This document shows, piece after piece, positions 17,479-26,705 of a stretch of DNA of 64,000 nt; positions within the stretch are counted from its first letter, which is position 1, and each line of letters begins with the position of its first letter. The notes below the pieces were generated by a model, which did not search any database, was not told the DNA's origin, and saw only the letters and a program-made list of their open reading frames with translations. This stretch comes from Bacteroidota bacterium (lineage in GTDB: Bacteria; Bacteroidota; Bacteroidia; Bacteroidales; UBA10428), in NCBI GenBank assembly GCA_003252385.1, contig QKEH01000109.1, positions 1 to 64,000 of the forward strand, given 5' to 3'. Both the position numbers and the translations under genes were made by a program.

Positions 17479-18930
17479 TTATCGGGTAACCAACTGCGGC
17501 AGTGAGTATTCCTTCACGTACTGACCATCGGTAAAATCGCCTTCGTTTTCGGAAAGCTGCACCGTATGCAACCCATAGTACTGGGCAAAATCCATATTGC
17601 CGTGATACAACGAATCGACCCGAATAAACCGGCTGCGCCGGGCAATCGGATATTCTACACTAAAAGGTTTGATAAGCAGCGACTTGTGGCTGTTCCTATA
17701 GGGCTCTACCTGTTCCAGTATGGCGGTCATCTCTTTTTTAATGACCACCGACCGGCTGGTATGCTGATACAGCATGAAAATAAAAAAGCCAATGAGGGCA
17801 TGAGCCAGTATACCCGAAGCATAGCGTTGCAACTGGATGTAAGGAAATTTCTCCTTCAGGAAAAGCAGAATTTTAGCATAAAACAGAAAGAGAAACAGCA
17901 CCAAGAAAACATCAAAATAGATTTCGGTACGCATACGAGCCACCCTGGGAAAAACCGTGAGCGGAACAATGGTGGCTAAAGCAGCTACCAACCACTTAAC
18001 ATAGTCGGCTTCAAAAAGTCGGGTACTTTTATTTTTAAGCTGAAAGTGCGGCGAAAAAACAATTACCAGTGCCACCAGCAGGGTAATCACAATAAGCAGG
18101 TTGGCATGACTGACATACTGAATGAGCAACGTTTTGTAATTCCCCAGCAGGAGCAATGGATGGTACTCCATGTGTTCATCGGGGTAGAGCGAGGCTCTTC
18201 CTTGAATTCCCGGAGCCAGCACTAAAACCAGGAAGCCGGCCAGAGCTCCCAGCAGATAAAACCCCTGTTGCCGTAAGGGTGCTCCAAATTGCTTGTTACG
18301 CAGTTGGGTTACCAGGGCATCGTATATTAAAAGCGCCACAATTCCAAAACTCAGGTTCTGCATGGTGTTGGCCGCAACAAAAGTAAACACAAACTGCAAC
18401 ACTCTATGGAAATAGGAGGTATCGGACGAAGTGCGGTGCTTTACATAATACAGGTACCAGGCTACAAATACCATGGCGTTGAAAGAATAGTACCCACCGG
18501 TAATCCAATACAGGGTCGATCCCAGATTACGGATCATCCCCAACCAGAGCATAGCCAGAATAAGTACCCAAACATAGAAACGATTTACCGCTTTGGAACC
18601 CACGGCTTGTATTTGAAGCACAACCACCATCAAATAGGACAGCAGCAGGAAACCACTGGTCCATACCAGACTGGCTACAGCCGGAGTGGAAAACTTAAGC
18701 AAATGGTTCTGTACCAGGTTGCTGAGTGCAAATGCCCGGCCATCGAGATGACGGTAGAAATTCAGGGCGTAGTCAAAAATCCGGTCAAACTTGGCCAGGG
18801 CAAACTTGTGCCCGTAGTCGTCGCCATACCACCACGATATGGAGCCCAGCACAACAAAAAGAACGAAAGCGATCAAGGACAACAGAAATCCACTGTTCAA
18901 CAGGTTGGTTTTTTTCATGGATAGAGGCAT
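17479..18930 (-). CDS. Multi-pass membrane protein, DUF6056-like
   Basis: A 483-residue polytopic membrane protein with roughly ten hydrophobic stretches. Near the N terminus it has WWYGDDYGHKFA and later LGSTLYWITGGYYSFNAM. The pattern of an acidic DDY/DDYG loop after the first helix and a YWITG motif recalls DUF6056 and other GT-C-like membrane proteins, but I cannot confirm a catalytic site. The last 60 residues are hydrophilic. It overlaps the upstream GT4 stop (TAATG) and precedes MBOAT copy 2 by 12 bp. It could be a polyprenol-dependent glycosyltransferase or another membrane step in glycan assembly; the function is unassigned. Confidence 0.65.
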   Translation of the reverse strand: MPLSMKKTNLLNSGFLLSLIAFVLFVVLGSISWWYGDDYGHKFALAKFDRIFDYALNFYRHLDGRAFALSNLVQNHLLKFSTPAVASLVWTSGFLLLSYLMVVVLQIQAVGSKAVNRFYVWVLILAMLWLGMIRNLGSTLYWITGGYYSFNAMVFVAWYLYYVKHRTSSDTSYFHRVLQFVFTFVAANTMQNLSFGIVALLIYDALVTQLRNKQFGAPLRQQGFYLLGALAGFLVLVLAPGIQGRASLYPDEHMEYHPLLLLGNYKTLLIQYVSHANLLIVITLLVALVIVFSPHFQLKNKSTRLFEADYVKWLVAALATIVPLTVFPRVARMRTEIYFDVFLVLFLFLFYAKILLFLKEKFPYIQLQRYASGILAHALIGFFIFMLYQHTSRSVVIKKEMTAILEQVEPYRNSHKSLLIKPFSVEYPIARRSRFIRVDSLYHGNMDFAQYYGLHTVQLSENEGDFTDGQYVKEYSLPQLVTR

Positions 18931-20069
18931 TAAACGGTTAAAAATTCGATGTATTTACGGGTTTTTTCTTCGGTGGTAAACTGGGTTCGAACGGTATGGA
19001 GTGCCCGCTCCTGAAGGTCTTTCAGGTTAAAATCCTTTAGCGTTTTCAATACTTGAACCAGCGATTCCACCGAATTCTCTTCAAACAAAAAACCATCCTG
19101 CCCATGCTGAACAATTTCGCGATGCGGCCCAATGTCGCTAAGAATGGGTATCACCCCCGAAGCCATGGCTTCCAGCGGGGCATTGGGCAAGCCTTCCACG
19201 CTCGAGGCCGACAGGTAGAATTGCGACTGGCTAAGAAAGGTGTTTATTGCTTTCACATAGCCATGAAAAATCACATTTCCGGTAAACGCCAACGCCTGGC
19301 ACAGTTGTTTCAGGTTATCCAATTCGGGCCCTTCGCCGGCAATATCGAGCTGCACCGGTATATGGGTTTCGTTGGTAAATTGCTTCAGGGCAGTAATCAG
19401 CATATCAACATGCTTGTAGCGTACCAGGCGGCCAATATAACTGAAACGCATCACTGAGGCCGTAAGCTGGCCATTGGGGATATGCGCATAGTTATCGGGG
19501 TTTATGGCATTATGGATGGTTTTTATTGCCAATAGGTTAGAGGGTAAATTATTGATCAAAAATACGGTCATGCTGTCGCTCATGGTATTCAATCCCTTTA
19601 GCCCAAGACTTTCCTCCCGCAGGTAGTGGTTCCAGTAGGCACTGTCGCGGGTAAAGCGAACCAGATGCCGGGCAGCATACATACCGTGGCAGCTAAAATA
19701 AACCGGAATGGCCAGTTCGCGGCCGTAAAAACCCGCCAGAAGTCCTTCCTGTATCCAGTGAGCATGCAATACCGAGTGGGCTTGCACATAAGGCTGAATG
19801 AGCTTCACCAACTTTCTTTTCTGAATATGAAAAAGAAAAAACTTTCTTCCCCAGCGTCTGAAAAAAACATCGGGGAAGGGCACCGGCACAACCTGAAGCG
19901 GACCATCGTTATAGGGTGTTTTTTGCTCGCACTGTTTCCGATTGGCCAGAATGGTTACTGCTATCCCTTTTTCAGCCAGGTGCAGATACAGCTCGCGGCC
20001 GTGTTTCTGAACGCCCCCGGAAGTTTGGGAATAGTTCCGCATCAGCGCTATAATATGCAGGTTAATCAT
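18930..20069 (-). CDS. GT4 family glycosyltransferase
   Basis: A 379-residue GT-B transferase. It has SQTSGGVQKHGRELYLHLAEKG near the N terminus, SYIGRLVRYKHVDMLI in the middle, DIAGEGPELDNL and the donor site NAPLEAMASGVIPILSD. It starts inside the end of the GT2 gene upstream (8 bp overlap) and its stop overlaps the membrane protein start (TAATG). All features place it among cytoplasmic retaining transferases that use nucleotide sugars. The specific linkage is unknown. Confidence 0.88.
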   Translation of the reverse strand: MINLHIIALMRNYSQTSGGVQKHGRELYLHLAEKGIAVTILANRKQCEQKTPYNDGPLQVVPVPFPDVFFRRWGRKFFLFHIQKRKLVKLIQPYVQAHSVLHAHWIQEGLLAGFYGRELAIPVYFSCHGMYAARHLVRFTRDSAYWNHYLREESLGLKGLNTMSDSMTVFLINNLPSNLLAIKTIHNAINPDNYAHIPNGQLTASVMRFSYIGRLVRYKHVDMLITALKQFTNETHIPVQLDIAGEGPELDNLKQLCQALAFTGNVIFHGYVKAINTFLSQSQFYLSASSVEGLPNAPLEAMASGVIPILSDIGPHREIVQHGQDGFLFEENSVESLVQVLKTLKDFNLKDLQERALHTVRTQFTTEEKTRKYIEFLTV

Positions 20070-20889
20070 AGTGTGGGAGGTTGTTTTTCATACGCTTCCA
20101 CAGGCCAAACTGCCATTTGAACCACCAGTGCCGGTGAATACTGTTTAAGGCTTTCCGATATTGAACTGCCTGGTGGTAAGCCTGCAAAGCCGGCCCCAGG
20201 GTGTCCTGGTACAGGTCAATATGGCGTTTCACCAACAAATTATGGGTAACGGTTCGTTTGGCTAAGTCGCCTTTATATACCTTGTCGCGCGATTGGGGCA
20301 GTACCCGGTAATAAAACAGCACTTCCGGTATCTTGTAGAAAGTAAATCCGCATTCCACGGCCGACAACCAAAAATCGCGATCTTCAGCACCGTGCTTAAA
20401 ATCGGGGGAATACCCGCCGGTTTTTTCCCAAACTTCCTTCCGGAACACCGAGGCAATATTCACCACATTTTCGTAAAGCATAGCTTCAATGCTAAAATCG
20501 GGCAGCTGGCGCACTCCGATTTTACCGTCGAAGTAAGCCTTATCGGAGTATACAATATCAATATTAGGTTGGGAATTAAACACCTGTTGTGCCTTTTCCA
20601 GATAGGACGGATGGATTTTATCGTCGGCATCGAGGGTAAGGATGAAGTGGTACCGGGCATTGCGTATGCCGAAGTTGCGCGCCTGGCTCACTCCGGCATT
20701 GGACTGAAACAAGTACCTGAAACGGGTATCGCGATCGATGTAGTTTTTAGCAATGGAAGCCGTTTCATCGGGCGAGCCGTCATCCACAATCAGGCATTCC
20801 CAACAGTCGCAGGTCTGTGCCAGCACACTATCCAGCGTCTCCGGCAGGTAACCGGCCTTCCCGTAGCAAGGAATAACGATCGAAAACAC
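20062..20889 (-). CDS. GT2 family glycosyltransferase
   Basis: A 275-residue GT-A transferase. It opens with FSIVIPCYGKAGYLPETLDSVL, has WECLIVDDGSPDETA and the metal-binding LTLDADDKI, and ends with the acceptor-side HGAEDRDFWLSAVE (ED catalytic-base region). The start is GTG at 20889, 3 bp after the upstream stop; no ATG is nearby. There is no membrane helix. It is one of three consecutive inverting-type GT2 enzymes in this part of the operon and is most similar in layout to its upstream neighbour. Confidence 0.87.
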   Translation of the reverse strand: MFSIVIPCYGKAGYLPETLDSVLAQTCDCWECLIVDDGSPDETASIAKNYIDRDTRFRYLFQSNAGVSQARNFGIRNARYHFILTLDADDKIHPSYLEKAQQVFNSQPNIDIVYSDKAYFDGKIGVRQLPDFSIEAMLYENVVNIASVFRKEVWEKTGGYSPDFKHGAEDRDFWLSAVECGFTFYKIPEVLFYYRVLPQSRDKVYKGDLAKRTVTHNLLVKRHIDLYQDTLGPALQAYHQAVQYRKALNSIHRHWWFKWQFGLWKRMKNNLPHYD

Positions 20890-20892
20890 GAA

Positions 20893-21870
20893 TTATCGTA
20901 AATTATTTTCGTTGCGGAAAAAGGCCAGCGACCAACGCAATCCGCTGCGTCCGGCTAGTATAAAAAGCACATATTCCATTAAAAAGCGCAGCGAATGCCA
21001 AGCCGAACAGCGGTAACCGGGTAACAGGCGAAGTAAAATAAAGCCCAAAGGCTTCATGGAGAAAGCCGTTCTTCGGATCTGAATGGATTTCCGGATCAAA
21101 CGGATCATCACCTTGGAATAGAAGGCATGTACCGCCGGGGTAAAAAACCGATGCTCCCGAAGCATCCGATACACTTCCAGCCGGGCCAGGTATTCCGATT
21201 CGAGCATGGTGCGGTTAAGGGTTTTTAACTTTTGCACCTCATGCACCCGGTAGTAAATCAGCGGCTCGTTAATATTCACCCAAGTGGGTTTCTTAAGAAG
21301 CAACCGACACATGAGCACCCATTCCTCGGCCATATGTATGTGCTCCGGAAAAAGGCTGTCTGTTTCCAGATAGCTGCGACGGAACATGGGCAGGGCGGTT
21401 TGAATGCTCACCCGGTCAGTAACCTCATCCTCCAGCAGGTTGGAACTCTCCACATGCCAAATTTTACCGGTATTCTCCAGATTTTCAGTAAAATGCAAAC
21501 AACTGCAAAAAACCATCTCGGCCATAGGGTTTGCCTGTAACGCAGCTACCTTTTTTTCCAAATGGTTCGGGAACATCAGGTCATCGGAATCGAACCAATT
21601 GATATACTCCCCTTCGGACTTTTCGAAACCAAAGTTCCGGGCACCGCTGCCGCCCGGCAAATGTTCGCTGCCACGCCGATACGTTTTAAACCGGTTATCA
21701 AGCTTTTGGTAGTGTAGCATCACGTCCCAGGAGGCATCGGTCGATCCGTCGTCAACCAACAAGCATTCCCAGTTCGGGTAGCTCTGCTGCAGTATAGAAT
21801 CCAAAGTAGCACCGAGCAGGTGTTCGCGGTTGTACACCGGAATAATAATGCTGACCAGGGGTAAAGTCAT
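20893..21870 (-). CDS. GT2 family glycosyltransferase
   Basis: A 325-residue GT-A transferase: VSIIIPVYNREHLLGATLDSIL at the N terminus, WECLLVDDGSTDASWDVM, INWFDSDDLMFPNHLEKK carrying the DSD metal site, and a C-terminal hydrophobic amphipathic segment around residues 270-310. It starts 3 bp after the GT10 fucosyltransferase stop. It closely resembles bacterial capsule transferases that add a single hexose or HexNAc. No specific donor can be assigned. Confidence 0.87.
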   Translation of the reverse strand: MTLPLVSIIIPVYNREHLLGATLDSILQQSYPNWECLLVDDGSTDASWDVMLHYQKLDNRFKTYRRGSEHLPGGSGARNFGFEKSEGEYINWFDSDDLMFPNHLEKKVAALQANPMAEMVFCSCLHFTENLENTGKIWHVESSNLLEDEVTDRVSIQTALPMFRRSYLETDSLFPEHIHMAEEWVLMCRLLLKKPTWVNINEPLIYYRVHEVQKLKTLNRTMLESEYLARLEVYRMLREHRFFTPAVHAFYSKVMIRLIRKSIQIRRTAFSMKPLGFILLRLLPGYRCSAWHSLRFLMEYVLFILAGRSGLRWSLAFFRNENNLR

Positions 21871-21873
21871 GGT

Positions 21874-22827
21874 TTAGCTGAAGTTGATCCGTTTTTTTAC
21901 CGAACGAACGGCCGCTTGCCAGGGAAGCACCTTTTTGGGGAAGGCCTCCCGGAAACGCTGCTTTTCGTAACGGCGCCCCCAAAACTGCCGGTCGCGCCGA
22001 AAGGCCAGCTCGGGAACCTGTGAAAAAATGGAATCGAAGAAAGAAAGAATTTCCTGCCGGCAATCGGGAAAAGTAAGTTCTTCCTGCATCATGGACAGAT
22101 AGAGCGCATTGTCCTGGTCGACTTGTTTTACCCGTTCCACCACCTGGTCGAGCGTTTGGTAGTTATGGCAATTGATAAATGCGCGGGGGTTAAATTCCCC
22201 GGCTATCAGAGGGTTCCCCCAGTAAATGGGTACGGTTTGTGCGGCAAAGGCATGCAGTATCTTTTCGGTGGTGTATCCCGGGTGCGACGAATTTTCGAAA
22301 GCAATGGTAAATTTCGACTGCTGCTGAAAAGCCAGTTTATCGACCACCCGGGCACCGGTGTTGTTCAGGTGTTTTCCGCCTGACACTACGTGACGGTACG
22401 CAGCCAGTTTATGAAACATGGCATCGCGATTGGGATGTGCCTTGGCATTGGAATACAAAAAATTGCAGAAATCGGTTTTTTGCGCCAAATCGGCCCGGGT
22501 GAAATGCACCTTGCGCCGGCTCTGATCCATGGCTTCCTGATGCAGATAGTACAAGGGTATACGTTTGTAGCGGTCGCCAAAATGCAGGTGATGGTAGCCC
22601 AGCGCGTAGTCGCACAGGTTAAAATCGGGAACCTGGTTTTCGCCGGTATAAAAAATACGCACCCCGGGGTATTTTAAATGTTCCGAACCATATACCGAAT
22701 AAAGCAGGTAGTCGGGACGGTCGGAAACCTCAATGCGGTACTTCTCCCCAAGCAGGTGGTAGAAATAGTTATCCGTTTCCCGGAACCCCTCCCAAAAATC
22801 GACCATTTTTAGTTTTATCGTCTTCAC
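21874..22827 (-). CDS. GT10 family alpha-1,3/1,4-fucosyltransferase
   Basis: A 317-residue protein carrying the GT10 donor-binding block KFTIAFENSSHPGYTTEKI followed by QTVPIYWGNP and an NPRAFINCHNY segment. This matches bacterial FucT enzymes of the Helicobacter pylori and Bacteroides fragilis type, which add L-fucose from GDP-fucose to GlcNAc in an alpha-1,3/1,4 linkage. The frame can start at GTG 22827, 7 bp after the upstream stop, or at an internal ATG at 22806. No GDP-fucose synthesis genes are in the window. With the GT11 enzyme at 26706-27563 it points to a fucosylated, possibly Lewis-like, glycan. Confidence 0.88.
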   Translation of the reverse strand: MKTIKLKMVDFWEGFRETDNYFYHLLGEKYRIEVSDRPDYLLYSVYGSEHLKYPGVRIFYTGENQVPDFNLCDYALGYHHLHFGDRYKRIPLYYLHQEAMDQSRRKVHFTRADLAQKTDFCNFLYSNAKAHPNRDAMFHKLAAYRHVVSGGKHLNNTGARVVDKLAFQQQSKFTIAFENSSHPGYTTEKILHAFAAQTVPIYWGNPLIAGEFNPRAFINCHNYQTLDQVVERVKQVDQDNALYLSMMQEELTFPDCRQEILSFFDSIFSQVPELAFRRDRQFWGRRYEKQRFREAFPKKVLPWQAAVRSVKKRINFS

Positions 22828-22834
22828 CGTGCGT

Positions 22835-24001
22835 TTAGTTTCGGATCAGGTAATACGAGGTGGTATGTTCCGATTCTTCAATGAAGTAATCGCGCAGCAG
22901 ATCCGAATGGCGGATCAGGTTCCACACCAGATAGCGAATATCGATAAACGGAATGCTGTACAGCTGCCGGTTGGCCAGTTTCTCTTCAGTTTCCGACATC
23001 CAACTGCCGGGAAGCTTTGCCCACCTGGCGAGCAGGGTAATCAGTGCTTTTGCTTTGCGTTGTACTCTGTTCAGAGGCCGAACCGGGTTGCTTTTACCTA
23101 CATCAATGCGCAGCAAATCGCCCCGGTTCGATTCCCGCAGGGCGGAAATCACCTCATCGAACATCGTACACTTGGCAATAGCCGTTTCAATCTGGGCATA
23201 CGCCAAACATCGTTGAGGTGAGCTTTCCATAGCAGTTACCACCGGCCGGTCGGAGCGGCTCCAAAGCGTTCCCCAGGCAGCGTTACGCTGCACCGTATGG
23301 CGCTGCAGGTTCAGGTAGATATTCATCTGATCCCACCATTTTTCGGGCATCAGGTAGTTACTCTTATAGGAGCTTGTTGGGTGCCATTGATGGTACACCG
23401 GGGTTTGATCCTTGTCGATCCATCCGTGGCGAAGCCCCTTACGCTCCAATCTATCATACAAGTCTTTATCTTCCAAGCCCCAGAAACAATAATACTCATC
23501 GTAGCCTCCAATTTCCATCAAGTGCTTTTTTTCCAGAAAATGCACACCCCCCTTGCCATCGGTACCAAAGGTCCGGAAATGTAAGGGTTGTTGCCGGTTC
23601 AGGCCATTCCAGTCGGAAAAACCTTTGGGAAGGGCAAACACCTCGCAATGCTGATGGTCCAGAACTTTTGCTTGGTACATTAGCGCAGCCAGCACCCCGG
23701 GCGAAAAAATAATGTCGATATCGGAAAAGAGGATGAAGCGCCCCTGTGCCTGCTGCACGCCAATGTTAAGAGCATGAGCCCGGTTCCATTCCCTTCCCTG
23801 GCTATGGCAGTAAAAATAGCTTGCCGCAGGAAAGGAGTTTACCAGCTCGCGGGTTTGCTCGCGGGTGTCCGGCTCACTGCCATAATCTACAAATACGATT
23901 TCAAAATCCTGGAAAGTTTGCCGTGAAAAGCTTTCCAGACAACGCCGCACCCGATCCAAATCGCGGTTGCGATACCCAAAAAGGACACTGATTTCAGGCA
24001 T
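22835..24001 (-). CDS. GT2/GT7C-type glycosyltransferase
   Basis: A 388-residue transferase. It has ISVLFGYRNRDLDRVRRCLESF, the metal site FSDIDIIFSPGVL and the galactosyltransferase-C-like block MEIGGYDEYYCFWGLEDKDLYDRLERKG (W-G-x-E-D-x-D), as found in chondroitin-synthase-like and beta-1,4-galactosyltransferase-like domains. The last 120 residues form an extra domain that I do not recognise. It overlaps the upstream GT2 gene by 8 bp. Galactose or GalNAc transfer is possible, but this is family-level inference only. Confidence 0.82.
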   Translation of the reverse strand: MPEISVLFGYRNRDLDRVRRCLESFSRQTFQDFEIVFVDYGSEPDTREQTRELVNSFPAASYFYCHSQGREWNRAHALNIGVQQAQGRFILFSDIDIIFSPGVLAALMYQAKVLDHQHCEVFALPKGFSDWNGLNRQQPLHFRTFGTDGKGGVHFLEKKHLMEIGGYDEYYCFWGLEDKDLYDRLERKGLRHGWIDKDQTPVYHQWHPTSSYKSNYLMPEKWWDQMNIYLNLQRHTVQRNAAWGTLWSRSDRPVVTAMESSPQRCLAYAQIETAIAKCTMFDEVISALRESNRGDLLRIDVGKSNPVRPLNRVQRKAKALITLLARWAKLPGSWMSETEEKLANRQLYSIPFIDIRYLVWNLIRHSDLLRDYFIEESEHTTSYYLIRN

Positions 24002-25004
24002 AGGTTTTATTTAACAGGCATTTGCCCACAAAGTGAATTTGCTCGTATACCGGAAGCCTGAAGAACAAATGCGTGCGGCAAAATTGCAACCAGTGCAGGT
24101 TGTAATGGGTAATGTGCCGTAATGCCCGAGTAAACTTCTGCAGCAGCTTACGCCGCCACACGTCCCCCTCGATGGGGCCATTAGGGATACAATACAATTC
24201 GTTCAGCAATTTCCTTAAATGTTCCACTACGCGCGAGTCGGGCAAATCGCCCCGGTAAAAGCTGCTGAGCAGCTCAAATTCGACAGCATGTAAAGGCCGC
24301 TGCATGAACCATTCCCATACCAGCTGCCGGATCTGGTTATTTCGTATTTCCTGTTCCTGCTTATGTCCGGTTGAAATGGATGCCGCATGCACCCGGTATT
24401 GGAGAAGCACCTTGTCGAGGTTGGCAAACCGGGTCCGCCGGGCCAAACGGGTCCACAGGTAATAATCTTCCAGTGGATAATCGCTTTGCCGGTAGGGGTA
24501 TGCCACCATCAGTTCGCGCCGGGCCATTATGGTTGGGTGCCCCATGGGGTTTCCCTTGAGCATAAAAAAGAGGATATCGTCGTGAAGAATGGGTGTTTTT
24601 ATTACCGAAGAGCTGACATCGTCCCCAAAAATCCGGAACCAGGTTCCCACCATGCCAATCTGAGGGTTAGCTTGCAAAAAAGTAACCTGTTCCCGAAGTC
24701 GCTCCGGCTCCGAAATATCGTCGGCATCCATGCGGGCAATGTACTTACCCCGTGCTTCCACCATTCCCTGGTTCAATCGGTACACCAGGCCCCGGTTGGC
24801 GGAATCGTTAATCAACCGGATACGCGAATCGGTAAACGCCTGCACACGCTCCAGACTGGTATCCGTGGAACCATCGTTCAGAAGGATGAGTTCAAACTCT
24901 GTATAGCTTTGATTCAGAATACTACTTATCGCATCGCTTACAAATGCCTCGGCATTGTAAAAAGGTAAAACCACCGAAACCAGTGGCGAAGAATTAGTTG
25001 GCAT
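23994..25004 (-). CDS. GT2 family glycosyltransferase
   Basis: A 336-residue GT-A transferase: VSVVLPFYNAEAFVSDAISSIL, FELILLNDGSTDTSLERV, ARMDADDISEPERL with the DADD metal site, and YPLEDYYLWTRLARR as the acceptor-side ED motif. I prefer the ATG at 25004, which overlaps the upstream FkbM stop by 11 bp; a GTG two codons earlier is also open. It is followed by the GT2/GT7C gene with an 8 bp overlap, so these genes are translated together. Confidence 0.88.
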   Translation of the reverse strand: MPTNSSPLVSVVLPFYNAEAFVSDAISSILNQSYTEFELILLNDGSTDTSLERVQAFTDSRIRLINDSANRGLVYRLNQGMVEARGKYIARMDADDISEPERLREQVTFLQANPQIGMVGTWFRIFGDDVSSSVIKTPILHDDILFFMLKGNPMGHPTIMARRELMVAYPYRQSDYPLEDYYLWTRLARRTRFANLDKVLLQYRVHAASISTGHKQEQEIRNNQIRQLVWEWFMQRPLHAVEFELLSSFYRGDLPDSRVVEHLRKLLNELYCIPNGPIEGDVWRRKLLQKFTRALRHITHYNLHWLQFCRTHLFFRLPVYEQIHFVGKCLLNKTYA

Positions 25005-25719
25005 GCTCACCCAGGTGTAAGAGGTTACGTACTTTACGGTTGAATTTACGGATCCAATACCGACGAATTTCCGGAATCCGCATGGCAGCGGGAATTTTCG
25101 CGGGCTTCACATAGAAGTCGTCCACGGCATAGCGAAACAGAAAGATATAGCCATTGTCCTTCATCAATTGGCGTATGTTCGCCTTACTGTAATTGTTTTC
25201 GACGGTCAGACTGGTAATGCGGGTTTTGGAAAAATCGATACTGCGCAGTACTTCATACTCTCCTCCTTCAATATCGAGGCTCAGGTAATCGACCGTGTGC
25301 AGCGAAAACCGGCGTAAAACCGAATCGAGCGTATGGCCCTGAACCGAAATCAGTTCGGCATCGCCACCATATTCACTAAGTTCTTTGCGGGTTCGGGCTT
25401 CGTGCGTTGCCTCACGAAACTTCATCACTCCGCTCAGCATTTCGGAATACCCATGAACCCTTTTAAATTCAAGAACTTCGTTTGTATCGGACACCGCACC
25501 GTTCACTAAATAACAGGAACGGTTCTTTTGTAATTCTTCAAATACCTCGGGAATGGGTTCAATGCAAACGCCCTTCCAGTTTCGGCTTCGCTCCAGAAAA
25601 CAGGTGTTTGAATAGGTCACCCCGTCGTGCGCTCCAATATCTACAAAGGTTCCTCCCTGTTTGCGGTTAAATAACCGATCGATAAAATAATCCTGCTTTT
25701 TTTGCGAATAGTATTTCAT
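24994..25719 (-). CDS. FkbM family methyltransferase
   Basis: A 241-residue protein with the FkbM fold: FVDIGAHDGVTYSNTCFLE as the SAM-binding motif I, CIEPIPEVFEELQ as motif II, and YLSLDIEGGEYEVLRSIDF, the conserved D-x-E-G-x-E block. These enzymes O-methylate hydroxyls of natural products or sugars. It is the first gene after a 172 bp gap that contains a strong hairpin (25799-25844), so a separate transcript or a processing point may begin here. Its sequence differs clearly from the second FkbM protein at 25892-26650. Confidence 0.88.
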   Translation of the reverse strand: MKYYSQKKQDYFIDRLFNRKQGGTFVDIGAHDGVTYSNTCFLERSRNWKGVCIEPIPEVFEELQKNRSCYLVNGAVSDTNEVLEFKRVHGYSEMLSGVMKFREATHEARTRKELSEYGGDAELISVQGHTLDSVLRRFSLHTVDYLSLDIEGGEYEVLRSIDFSKTRITSLTVENNYSKANIRQLMKDNGYIFLFRYAVDDFYVKPAKIPAAMRIPEIRRYWIRKFNRKVRNLLHLGEHAN

Positions 25720-25798
25720 AACTCCCGATAGCTACTATGAATTTATTTGTGCAGAATGCATTACGCTCAGAATTGAATATCCCCATTTGCCCATAGCC

Positions 25799-25844
25799 CC
25801 AAAGGAAAGAACCCGCCTGGTTGTGAACGGGTATTCCCCTTTGG
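25799..25844. repeat. Imperfect inverted repeat (hairpin) inside the cluster
   Basis: Arms 25799-25815 and 25828-25844 pair at 14 of 17 positions counting a G-U pair: CCAAAGG with CCTTTGG at the base and ACCCG with CGGGT at the top, around a 12-nt loop. The hairpin lies in a 172 bp gap between the two FkbM genes, one of the longest gaps in the minus-strand cluster. No U-tract follows on either strand, so it is not a typical intrinsic terminator. It may be an mRNA processing or stability element. Confidence 0.5.
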
Positions 25845-25891
25845 TGGCAGATGGCAAAAAAGCAGACTAACCCAAGTTACCTGACATAAAA

Positions 25892-26650
25892 CTAGATGGA
25901 GGGATTTCTTCGAAATAAGGCATCCACCTGACGTAACTCGCCGCTTTTCTTGTACGACAGGTTGTAGAGGTTAAACAGCGAGTAGTTCCGCTGACGCAAA
26001 TACCGAAGGTATTCATCCAGCTGATGCTGTTCCTGATAGGTGGGCAGGGTGATTATTTCGGTGTAAATCAAATCAATTTTACCCGAGGATAGAGCTGCCT
26101 CGGCTCCCTGCAACACTTCAAATTCGTACCCCTGGGTATCCATTTTCAGCAAATGAACATGGTTTATCCCACGGGAGCGCATAAATGCATCGAGCGTCGT
26201 CACTTCAACTTCCACCTCCTCCAGCGTATCCAGCAGATTTTGCCCCCAGGTATTGCCCCCTTCGGGATGTGAGGCCAGCAACGAATTGGTGGCCGAAAAC
26301 TGGTTGATATGCAACTTCTTTACAGCCTCTCCATTGCCCAGTGCCAGATTAATCGGATGGATGTTTGGATACGCACGGGTATTGTCCTTGAGTATTTCAA
26401 ACGATTCTTTAAAAGGTTCAAACGAATAGATAGTAGCCTGAGGTAATACGCGTTGGTACTCCAGCGCAGTTTGTCCGTGATGCGCTCCAATATCAAAGAT
26501 TACCGGGTGGGAAACCGATGCCAGCAGTTCCTGTTGTTTTTGGAAGGCATCGGGAATTTTCGATTTGCTTACCCAACTGTTTACCGGCACCAAATCGTAA
26601 TTGAACCTGCGATACAGTTTCTTCGACGCCATTTTCAAGGTCTTTTTCAT
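25892..26650 (-). CDS. FkbM family methyltransferase
   Basis: A 252-residue methyltransferase: VIFDIGAHHGQTALEYQ as motif I, IYSFEPFKESFEILK as motif II and HLLKMDTQGYEFEVLQGAE, the FkbM-type D-x-Q-G-x-E block. I chose the ATG at 26650 (MKKTLKMASKK); a longer frame runs far into the upstream GT11 gene. A 55 bp gap separates it from GT11. The presence of two different FkbM proteins plus another class I methyltransferase suggests that the glycan carries several O-methyl groups; the positions are unknown. Confidence 0.87.
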   Translation of the reverse strand: MKKTLKMASKKLYRRFNYDLVPVNSWVSKSKIPDAFQKQQELLASVSHPVIFDIGAHHGQTALEYQRVLPQATIYSFEPFKESFEILKDNTRAYPNIHPINLALGNGEAVKKLHINQFSATNSLLASHPEGGNTWGQNLLDTLEEVEVEVTTLDAFMRSRGINHVHLLKMDTQGYEFEVLQGAEAALSSGKIDLIYTEIITLPTYQEQHQLDEYLRYLRQRNYSLFNLYNLSYKKSGELRQVDALFRRNPSI

Positions 26651-26705
26651 AGGGCTGATGCTAATTTTCACGTGTAGGGTCCGGTGTCTAAAAACCGGGT
26701 AATGC

